Below are positions 7,994-15,036 of a stretch of 41,515 nucleotides of DNA, piece after piece (positions within the stretch are counted from its first letter, which is position 1; each line of letters begins with the position of its first letter). The notes under the pieces were generated by a model. The model saw nothing but the letters and a program-made list of their open reading frames with translations. It did no database searches and was not told the DNA's origin. The translations under genes and the position numbers were made by a program. The stretch covers positions 1-41,515 of the forward strand of contig NZ_JACXLD010000011.1 in NCBI RefSeq assembly GCF_014705705.1, written 5' to 3'. The stretch comes from Spongiibacter pelagi. Lineage in GTDB: Bacteria; Pseudomonadota; Gammaproteobacteria; Pseudomonadales; Spongiibacteraceae.

Positions 7994-9398
7994 AATTTTC
8001 CAAACCCGTTCAGGAAGCTCCGGCGCGAACACCGTTTCTTACGCACTGGGACACACAGACAAAAAGGATGAAAGAAGCACTGAGAAATGCCATTTCCTGA
8101 CTTCCAACCTACTAACTGTGCATAATTCAGAGTTAACTTTTGATATTGACGAGTCAGCGGGAAATATGCAACTCAATCCTAGCTCTAACCAGGGCATTGA
8201 TAATTCAAGCATATTTGATCAATTTAATGAGTTCGCCTCACAGAATTCGCGTGTACAGAATCCTTACTGGCATGCGATGATTTCTTACGCCCCCGAAGAT
8301 GAGTCGAAGCTTGATCATCTCATATTAACGCGCTCAGCTAAGCAATTTATGGAGGATATGGGGTTCTCTAACTGCGCCTGGATTGCGGCCGTTCACCGAG
8401 ATACAGAACACACCCACATCCATTTCGCCGCATGTACGGTGCAAAATCTACCCGGCAACCCAGTCGTCAAACAGTGGAATGACTTTGAGCGAGCGGTAAC
8501 GAGCGTAAGACAGATTGAAGTCGATTTCGGACTACAATATACCCCTTCTCCCGTAGAGGGCAAACAGCTAGATGGAAAAACCCGAAAGATAACGGGTAAT
8601 GAAATTAGACAAATAGTCGATTTCTGCGTTAATGAAACCCTTCAACAGACGCAGAAGCAAGATGCTGGCCCTGGCAGCCGCATGAGCAGTCGGCTAGAAA
8701 CTTTCGTAGCAAAATTAGCCGACTTTGGGGTAGACGTGCAGTTTCAATTCAAAGAAGGCCGCCCAACCGGAATCAGCTATTCTAGAGATGAAAGAAGCTG
8801 GTCAGGAGGGAAACTGGGGGGTGGCGGAAGGTTTTCTCTACCTGGTCTTCATAACCGAGGCATTCAGTACTGCCATTCGGACAAAGGCTTCTGTGAAAAA
8901 ACCACATCTGATAGTAAAATCCGCCGACACCATAGCACCCCTATAGCGCCAGTAAGATTTCTAGCCGACAACAAACTCGATTCACAAATCTCAATCCAGG
9001 CTCAAGAAGCGAGCACCTCAAGTAGTGAATCACATTGCCTGCTGAAAATGGATTTTCCCTATGAATTCGCACCGAGGTTAAACAGCTTGCCATCCAAGCC
9101 GCACTACGCGGAAGCGAAGGCAAATCATATTAGCGGATATTGGCGGCTTGAAATCCCTCGAAGTGTCGCTAATCGCAATACATGGTACGAACTTGACGAA
9201 CTGCTACGCAAAATCAAGAAGCAACTTGCAGAGCAAGAGCTGACCGAGCAAATTCAAAGAGCGAAATCTATTTCCCTTATCAGCCGAGGGCTTCCTCCTG
9301 GTCAAGATTTGAGATACTGCGCACCCAACCCAGGATTTATTGCGTCCGTCAAAAGAGATCCATCCAAAGTAGCGACGGGTGGGCTTTTTTGGGTATAA
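7983..9398 (+). CDS. MobA/VirD2-type relaxase
   Basis: This enzyme nicks the transfer origin and leads the single strand into the recipient. The metal-binding motif HRDTEHTHIHF (residues about 138-148) matches the HxDxxHxHIH three-His signature. Near the N-terminus, ANTVSYALGH carries a candidate catalytic Tyr. I use the ATG at 7983 ([14 protein letters not shown]), giving 471 residues. The longer frame from 7908 overlaps the Thr-Pro gene and has no family match. The C-terminal half has no visible helicase or primase domain, so this is a mobilisation relaxase. No type IV secretion genes appear in the window, so transfer would need a helper system. Confidence 0.83.
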   Translation: MIAKIFQTRSGSSGANTVSYALGHTDKKDERSTEKCHFLTSNLLTVHNSELTFDIDESAGNMQLNPSSNQGIDNSSIFDQFNEFASQNSRVQNPYWHAMISYAPEDESKLDHLILTRSAKQFMEDMGFSNCAWIAAVHRDTEHTHIHFAACTVQNLPGNPVVKQWNDFERAVTSVRQIEVDFGLQYTPSPVEGKQLDGKTRKITGNEIRQIVDFCVNETLQQTQKQDAGPGSRMSSRLETFVAKLADFGVDVQFQFKEGRPTGISYSRDERSWSGGKLGGGGRFSLPGLHNRGIQYCHSDKGFCEKTTSDSKIRRHHSTPIAPVRFLADNKLDSQISIQAQEASTSSSESHCLLKMDFPYEFAPRLNSLPSKPHYAEAKANHISGYWRLEIPRSVANRNTWYELDELLRKIKKQLAEQELTEQIQRAKSISLISRGLPPGQDLRYCAPNPGFIASVKRDPSKVATGGLFWV

Positions 9399-9442
9399 CG
9401 ACATCTCAACTCTAACATTCATAGTCTTCCACCCGATCTGGC

Positions 9443-9661
9443 TTATTCATAATAGAGCTTGTCGGGCCAAAAAATTTGCATGGTAACCAAGTAAAACAGA
9501 GTTACGGCTGCTGATGTCACCAAATGTGATTTCCCATATCCGGGGGCAAAACATACCCCCATCAATCCCAGCAGCACCTCTCCACCCAGCAAGGCAAGGA
9601 AGTAGATACAAATTATATGGAGAACAAATAAAACTGACTTTACTAAACCTTCCATAATCAC
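9443..9661 (-). CDS. Small two-TM membrane protein
   Basis: A 72-residue hydrophobic protein with two probable membrane helices, VLFVLHIICIYFLALLGG and HLVTSAAVTLFYLVTMQIF. Its start overlaps the stop of the AAA+ ATPase gene by four bases (ATGA type), so the two are translationally coupled. No family is recognised. Coupling to a Lon-like ATPase suggests it may be that protein's membrane partner. Confidence 0.55.
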   Translation of the reverse strand: MIMEGLVKSVLFVLHIICIYFLALLGGEVLLGLMGVCFAPGYGKSHLVTSAAVTLFYLVTMQIFWPDKLYYE

Positions 9662-10734
9662 GCTCTCACAGAATTGGTATCAACAAACCCGATGAATGAC
9701 GCACGCTCCTGATGCTCAACAAACTGCAAACACTCCTTTGTGACGACATATCTCTCGCTATCAGGTTTTGCGATTGCGAGTTGTGACACGATTCTTCTAG
9801 CTTGAAGCTTAAAATCCCGCGGAGTGATGGCGCTGATTAATTCAGTGGCGCAAGGGCTAATGACATACTCCTTGGGCATGGAACTGCCCGTCATCTGAGC
9901 ATAAGTTTGTGACAAGATCTTTGATGCGATTTTCACCATGTTTTCTTTTGACGGTTTTCGCACATCAATGACCCGCAACCTACTGAGTAAGGGCTTAGGG
10001 ATGGTTTCCAAATTATTTGCTGTGCAGATATAGCTAACACGACTACAGTCGATTTGAACATCCAGGGACAAATCACGAAACGTTCGAGCCGAATCAGGCT
10101 CAAGTAGCTGAAGCAATGGTGATAATAAGCTTGGCCTTCCGTCTTCACGATTGAAACTCGCTTTATCGATTTCATCCAAGATCAAGACAGGGTTTGCGTG
10201 CTTACTTGCCGCCATCCTGTCAGCAACTCGACCCGGGGTAGAGTTCGCGTAGCCTCGCTGTGTTCCGGAAAGATAAAAAGCCTCGCAGGCATCGGAAACT
10301 GAAAGCTTGTAGCTCTCTAACCCTAGCGCAGCAACGAGCTCATTAGCCACATAAGTTTTACCAACCCCTGGCTCCCCCAGCAGCAACAGTGGTTCAAAAG
10401 AAAAATTCTGCGATCCGATAGCCGAACAGAATTCAACGTACACCGCGATCTCATCGCAAATTGACGACAAATCCTGATTTGTTTCCGCGACGTCTTTAAG
10501 TTTTTTAATCGATGAGTGGTCAGGAATAAAAATTAACTTTTTAGAAGCAAGCCCCTTCAGGGCCTGCCGTCGCTCCTCGCCTTTCTCATCGTCACCATCA
10601 ACCCACCTTTTTAGCACTTCTGTACTATCGACAATCGATACGTCGTTAAACCGACCCGCCTCAACAGCCGCTTCCGGGTGATATGTTTTAAGGTAATCGT
10701 CACGAAAAGATTGGTATGTCGTTCCTTCGATCAT
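9658..10734 (-). CDS. Lon-like AAA+ ATPase without a protease domain
   Basis: A 358-residue AAA+ ATPase. Walker A is LLGEPGVGKTYVA (GEPGVGKT at 120-127), Walker B is PVLILDEIDKA, sensor 1 is ICTANNLETIP, and the arginine-finger region is KPLLSRLRVIDV. This is the Lon-type ATPase module, but no peptidase domain follows and the N-terminus is short and unlike Lon. Such proteins usually remodel partner proteins. The gene overlaps a small membrane protein gene by four bases and has its own good promoter upstream. Its role in the island (transfer, defence or maintenance) cannot be told from sequence. Confidence 0.75.
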   Translation of the reverse strand: MIEGTTYQSFRDDYLKTYHPEAAVEAGRFNDVSIVDSTEVLKRWVDGDDEKGEERRQALKGLASKKLIFIPDHSSIKKLKDVAETNQDLSSICDEIAVYVEFCSAIGSQNFSFEPLLLLGEPGVGKTYVANELVAALGLESYKLSVSDACEAFYLSGTQRGYANSTPGRVADRMAASKHANPVLILDEIDKASFNREDGRPSLLSPLLQLLEPDSARTFRDLSLDVQIDCSRVSYICTANNLETIPKPLLSRLRVIDVRKPSKENMVKIASKILSQTYAQMTGSSMPKEYVISPCATELISAITPRDFKLQARRIVSQLAIAKPDSERYVVTKECLQFVEHQERASFIGFVDTNSVRA

Positions 10735-10760
10735 TGAGAGCTCCTCAAAAGACGAAGCGA

Positions 10761-10791
10761 ACTATATTATATTGTTTATTATTTGTCAAGT
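10761..10791 (-). promoter_or_regulatory. Promoter with embedded AT-rich operator for the AAA+ ATPase gene
   Basis: On the minus strand TTGACA and TATAGT are separated by 17 bases, a near-consensus sigma-70 promoter. The spacer and -10 box contain the near-palindrome AACAATATAATATAGTT, which matches words found before other island genes. A protein bound there would block RNA polymerase. A GGAG-type ribosome-binding site (GAGGAGCT) precedes the ATG at 10734. Confidence 0.7.
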
Positions 10792-10811
10792 TAGCAGTAT
10801 GAGCAACAGGA

Positions 10812-11570
10812 TCAACCCATTGCCTCTTTTAGCTTTTTCGCACGAGCGTCAATATCTCGCTCAAGTGCACAGACCTCCAGCACCTCGGCAGGAAACCTTT
10901 CTCTGTCCAGTTTCGCGGCCTCCCAGTTTTTATGCGCCTCTTTCCTAAGTCCATCAAGCCCCTCTCTTCTCAGTTCAGATCGAAGAAATGAGGCCACTCT
11001 CCGCTTACGACGAATATCCATATCCTCCCTTTCCAGTGGGGTCATTTTTAACTCTAAGGCCCTTATTTCAGCTTTCATTGCCAATATCTGACTTTCTAAA
11101 CGATCAATTTTTTCTTTGTTAGATTTTGGCAATCGGCCAAGCTGTCTTCCTGCCTCCGACATTTTCAGCTCGGGCTTTTCTTTTCCATTCTTGATTCTTT
11201 CTATCCGCGCTTCTTTTTGGCGAATTTTGTACTCTATATCCTGAATTTCTAGGGCTTTTGGACGACCAATACCACTACCAATGGAGGGATCCTCAGCGTC
11301 TTTGATCATTTTTTCGATATCAATGTGATCCTGCTCTTTTTCTGCCTTCTCCCGCGCCTCAGTTTTTATAGATTCATATTCATCTTTAGCTCGACGCAGC
11401 TGCACCTTGTACTTAACCGGAGGTCTTCCCACGGCAGAAATAGACTCATACGGGCCATTCGGATCATCTTCAACCTGCTTTTCAATCTCTTTGATTTTCA
11501 ACTGCAAGCGCTTGCCCTTGCGGAGCAACTTTTCAAGTTCACTGAGCTTCGGACGCCCTCTTTTTTCCAT
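10812..11570 (-). CDS. GRP-repeat coiled-coil protein, possible DNA-binding
   Basis: I do not recognise this highly charged 252-residue protein. It is built from four similar units of roughly 45-50 residues. Each opens with a GRP-type turn (RGRPKL at 4-9, VGRPPV at 47-52, IGRPKA at 101-106, LGRLPK at 144-149) and continues into a Lys/Glu-rich helix likely to form a coiled coil. GRP flanked by basic residues is the core of AT-hook motifs, which bind the minor groove of AT-rich DNA. The last 75 residues lack the repeat. It diverges from the ADP-ribosylglycohydrolase gene across a shared AT-rich promoter. Confidence 0.6.
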   Translation of the reverse strand: MEKRGRPKLSELEKLLRKGKRLQLKIKEIEKQVEDDPNGPYESISAVGRPPVKYKVQLRRAKDEYESIKTEAREKAEKEQDHIDIEKMIKDAEDPSIGSGIGRPKALEIQDIEYKIRQKEARIERIKNGKEKPELKMSEAGRQLGRLPKSNKEKIDRLESQILAMKAEIRALELKMTPLEREDMDIRRKRRVASFLRSELRREGLDGLRKEAHKNWEAAKLDRERFPAEVLEVCALERDIDARAKKLKEAMG

Positions 11571-11610
11571 CGTTAATAATCCCGAGCAATCTGCTTAAAC
11601 GAATACTATT

Positions 11611-11623
11611 TATACGGTATAAT
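11611..11623. promoter_or_regulatory. TATACGGTATAAT operator/promoter in a divergent intergenic region
   Basis: It lies in the 86-base gap between two divergent genes. The palindromic core TATACGGTATA is identical to one at 34992-35002, upstream of another island gene. TATAAT within it may be the -10 box of the rightward gene. Confidence 0.5.
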
Positions 11624-11656
11624 AATTCAGTTTTGATTAGATTGCACGGAGGCAAC

Positions 11657-12724
11657 ATGACATCTAGCGACAATATCTTCCAACGCTACGCGGGCTGTCT
11701 TCTAGCCGGAGCTGTGGGTGATGCTTTAGGCGGTGCAGTTGAATTTTTATCTTCAGCGGAGATCGACAAAAAATTTGGTGAACGAGGCATTACCGACTAC
11801 ACAGAGTCTTACGGCGGTATCGGAAAAATTACTGACGATACGCAGATGACACTCTTCACCGCCGAAGGTCTCATTCGTGCGTATATCAGACAAAATGAGA
11901 AGGGAATTTGCGACATTTCAAGCGTTGTGTCACATGCCTACCAACGGTGGCTTACAACTCAAAGACGAAACAATAGTAACTTAAATGTCTCAATGGACGG
12001 CTGGCTAAGCTCCCAGGATGCCCTATTTGCACAGAGAGCACCTGGTAATACATGCTTAACTGCTCTGGAAACCATGAGCCATTTCGGAGAATTTGCGGTC
12101 AACGACAGCAAGGGCTGTGGCGGAATTATGAGGGTTGCCCCGGTAGCACTGGCAAGTACCTGGTATCAAACCGAGCAACCTGCCCTCTGGGCTTTTGAGA
12201 CGGCCATGGAACTCTGCGCACTAACTCACGGACACCCCACCGGTCAGCTAGCAGGAGGTTTTTTTGCCGCGTTCCTTACCCTCCTTCTCAACGGCGAGAG
12301 CAAGGCAAAAGCGCTAGAAAAAAGCACCCTACTACTACAGCAATATGATCGCCACCAGGAAGTTCTTCTAGCTGTGCTAAACGCAGCCAAGTTGGCCGAT
12401 CAAACACCAGGGAGCCGTAATGCCCTGCCACAACTAGGCGAAGGCTGGGTTGCTGAAGAAGCACTCGCGATCAGTCTATACTGTGCCCTTTCAACAGAGG
12501 ATACCGAGGAAGCGATCATTCTTGCCGTCAATCATAGTGGTGATAGTGACTCAACGGGATCCATCACCGGTAATATCATGGGCCTGCTTAATGGCGCAGA
12601 CTCCATTCCGTCTAGATGGATGGAAGAGCTGGAGTTGAGGGAGGTTATTAAGACCATGGCCACGGATATGATTGATTTACCCCGCTGTTACCATAACATG
12701 TGGGATAAATATCCTGGGCACTAG
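11657..12724 (+). CDS. ADP-ribosylglycohydrolase (DraG/ARH family)
   Basis: An enzyme family that removes ADP-ribose from proteins or nucleic acids, using two metal ions. The diagnostic stretches are present in order: GAVGDALGGAVEF near the N-terminus, ITDDTQMTLFTAEGL (metal-binding Asp pair), GCGGIMRVAPV, LTHGHPTGQLAGG, and VNHSGDSDSTGSITGN (C-terminal metal-binding Asp residues). I chose the ATG at 11657, which has GGAGG five bases upstream, giving 355 residues; the longer frame starts before this RBS. It is transcribed toward the BREX operon's 3' end. In the island it could reverse ADP-ribosylation by a toxin or phage enzyme, but no partner transferase is visible in the window. Confidence 0.88.
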   Translation: MTSSDNIFQRYAGCLLAGAVGDALGGAVEFLSSAEIDKKFGERGITDYTESYGGIGKITDDTQMTLFTAEGLIRAYIRQNEKGICDISSVVSHAYQRWLTTQRRNNSNLNVSMDGWLSSQDALFAQRAPGNTCLTALETMSHFGEFAVNDSKGCGGIMRVAPVALASTWYQTEQPALWAFETAMELCALTHGHPTGQLAGGFFAAFLTLLLNGESKAKALEKSTLLLQQYDRHQEVLLAVLNAAKLADQTPGSRNALPQLGEGWVAEEALAISLYCALSTEDTEEAIILAVNHSGDSDSTGSITGNIMGLLNGADSIPSRWMEELELREVIKTMATDMIDLPRCYHNMWDKYPGH

Positions 12725-12776
12725 CTTTCGTAAATAGGAATTCTAGCTAAAGCTAATGCGTGTGAAAATGTGGCGG

Positions 12777-13001
12777 CTATTCGTCCATCGATTGAAGAGG
12801 AAGAACCGTTTGAAGCAATGGGTAACCAATAGTAAACCCTACTATCAACAGTATGACCCCGACAAAAATCCCTGCATCGAAGATAGTGTAGATAGCCAGG
12901 ATCATTAGCCCTCCAAGGTAAGTGAAGTGAACTAACGCAATTATTGCTGCAAGTATTTTGATCAATATGTCACTCCACCCCAAGCGCCTTAAACACCGCA
13001 T
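12777..13001 (-). CDS. Small membrane protein at the 3' end of the BREX operon
   Basis: A 74-residue frame with two probable membrane helices (IKILAAIIALVHFTYLGGLMI and GVILLIVGFTIGYPLL). It overlaps the end of brxL. With the ATG at 13001 it would share 32 bases with brxL; an internal TTG near 12967 would remove the overlap and still keep both helices. No family is recognised. It is the last gene of the minus-strand BREX run and is probably co-transcribed. Confidence 0.5.
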   Translation of the reverse strand: MRCLRRLGWSDILIKILAAIIALVHFTYLGGLMILAIYTIFDAGIFVGVILLIVGFTIGYPLLQTVLPLQSMDE

Positions 13002-15036
13002 CCACCGGATCTGAGTAAAAACTCACTTGATACTTCGAAAAGAGTTCAGCCGGTACCGTCGGAATATCTTGAGCATTCGCCATTGGCAGCAGCACCCGCT
13101 TGGCGCCAGCGTCCATTCCCACCTGCAGAGCCTCTGCCATATTCTCCGCTGGAATGATGTTGCCACCTAGACTCATATCACCCAGTACTATCATCTGATT
13201 CTGGGTTGGGCGTTTCATGGTCGCCGAGCAATAGGCAATGAACGATGCCAGAGTCATTTGCTTTGATGGGCCGGTGTTATGAAGCTCGACCATGTGTAAA
13301 TGCAGGTCGAAGTCACCGGCCTTTGTCATAGTACTCACGCGGTTAACATTGGCTTTGAAATAATCGTGAGCAACTTTGAGTCCTTCTTTTGCCCCAGTGC
13401 TGGAACCTAGACCAGAGGTGTTGAGCTTGCCGTTACCCGCCGTTGCCTGGGTTTCAAGCCGGTAGAGTCCCAGATGCCCGCTGGTTGCGCCGGTAGCGAC
13501 GGTGTAGACAGTGCCAGGTTTCGGCTGTCCTTCTGGTATCAGGCCTCCACCGCCCTGCTCTTTGACACTAACGTACTGCTCCTCCATCGTTTCGGCGTCG
13601 ATGTAGGAGAAATGCACATCGAAGAATTCCATCCCGCCAATCTTTTTCAACTGCTCTTTCACCCGACGACGAACTTCCAGGGCATATTGCAGGCAGCGTT
13701 CGACGGCGGCTTTGTCGTAATCGCCGTGCGGATACAACAGTTTCAGCAGGCCTGAAACCGTGCGGCGTACTGCGATGGTGTCACGCTGATTTAGGTTGTT
13801 TCCCAGCTTGTAGTATTTATCGATGGCGTCAGAGAACGTGCGTTTGCGCATCTCGCGCATGTACTCCGCCAGGTAATCAACGATCAGGCCATACTGGTTG
13901 GTGAAAAACTCCGGCCGCATTTTGGGGATTTCCCAACCGGGCACATAGGCATGAAACCGGTCAAAGAAGGCCGAGTCGATCATTGCTTCCGGGAATGGCG
14001 ACAGCAGGTGACTGGTTTTCACCAGGGTCTCAACGGAGTGATTGATATTGCCGACAAACACCATGCTGGCACTGGCCGAGATAGAATCACGACCACGGGC
14101 AAAAGACCCTGAGGCCATGTAGTCCTTCATAATCTGGACGCCATCTTTGTCTTTGAAGGAGATCCCAGCCACCTCATCAAAGGCAACGACGTCCCACATC
14201 CCCACCAGCCCCACCTGCCGGCGCGACATGTTGTAGAAAAGGTTAGCCACCGTTGTTTGGCCACCAGAAACGAGAATACTGTTTGGGCTGCACTCTTTAT
14301 AAACGTGGCTCTTACCCGTACCGCGTGGGCCAAGCTCACAGACGTTGTAGTTGTTCTCAACAAAGGGAATCAAGCGAGTCAACAGGTGCCACTTAACTCG
14401 CGTATCGAAATGCGCGGGTTCCATACCTGTGGAGCGCAATAGCACATCCAGCCACTCATCTTCGCTGAACTGCTGCCTCGCCTCCATCAAGGCATTCATA
14501 TCCATATTGGGCATCTGGATGGGTTTTAGCTCTTTGATCGTGAATGGCGAACCACCCTGCCCGTCTTCATACTCATACTTGATGGAGATAATCGACCAGA
14601 TGCCACCGACCAGAAGCTTCTCGTAGTCGTGAACGTGGCGGCCTTCAATATTGGCGTTGTTGATTCCCAGGTTAGACAGAATTGCCTCGTACTGGTCTTT
14701 CTTCTCGTTAAGGCGAACGGTGACCTTGTCGATGATTTTGAAGTTGCCACTTTCTCGAATGCGGGCTTTAATCTTCTCCGCCTCGTCAGGCCGCACATAG
14801 TTCTGCGACAGTACCTGCTTGACCCGCTCCATACCCTCAGCAATCTGCTCCTCATCAGCCGACGAGCAGTACATACCAAGCAGGTACTCCAATACATAAA
14901 CAGGGACATTGGCGCCTTCTTTAAGGCGCTTGGTCAGATCTTTGCGGACAATTTTGCCGGGAAAGTGCTCAACCAACTTCGCGTCCAGATCAGGCGAGTT
15001 ATCCATATCGTTTTGCATATCAGAAGTCGAAGTCAT
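12970..15036 (-). CDS. brxL: BREX type 1 protein BrxL (Lon-like AAA+)
   Basis: A 688-residue core protein of type 1 BREX phage defence. It has an N-terminal BrxL domain, an AAA+ core with Walker A GPRGTGKS (236-243) and Walker B DVVAFDEVAG, and a C-terminal Lon-fold domain. In the Lon fold, GPSKQMTLASF (Ser591) aligns with the catalytic Ser of Lon. The position aligning with Lon's catalytic Lys (GGLKEK) reads ENMAEA here, so Lys is replaced by Ala634 in my by-eye alignment. That fits BrxL acting as a DNA-associated AAA+ machine rather than a protease. Its start overlaps the end of pglZ by 17 bases. Length is normal. Confidence 0.94.
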   Translation of the reverse strand: MTSTSDMQNDMDNSPDLDAKLVEHFPGKIVRKDLTKRLKEGANVPVYVLEYLLGMYCSSADEEQIAEGMERVKQVLSQNYVRPDEAEKIKARIRESGNFKIIDKVTVRLNEKKDQYEAILSNLGINNANIEGRHVHDYEKLLVGGIWSIISIKYEYEDGQGGSPFTIKELKPIQMPNMDMNALMEARQQFSEDEWLDVLLRSTGMEPAHFDTRVKWHLLTRLIPFVENNYNVCELGPRGTGKSHVYKECSPNSILVSGGQTTVANLFYNMSRRQVGLVGMWDVVAFDEVAGISFKDKDGVQIMKDYMASGSFARGRDSISASASMVFVGNINHSVETLVKTSHLLSPFPEAMIDSAFFDRFHAYVPGWEIPKMRPEFFTNQYGLIVDYLAEYMREMRKRTFSDAIDKYYKLGNNLNQRDTIAVRRTVSGLLKLLYPHGDYDKAAVERCLQYALEVRRRVKEQLKKIGGMEFFDVHFSYIDAETMEEQYVSVKEQGGGGLIPEGQPKPGTVYTVATGATSGHLGLYRLETQATAGNGKLNTSGLGSSTGAKEGLKVAHDYFKANVNRVSTMTKAGDFDLHLHMVELHNTGPSKQMTLASFIAYCSATMKRPTQNQMIVLGDMSLGGNIIPAENMAEALQVGMDAGAKRVLLPMANAQDIPTVPAELFSKYQVSFYSDPVDAVFKALGVE

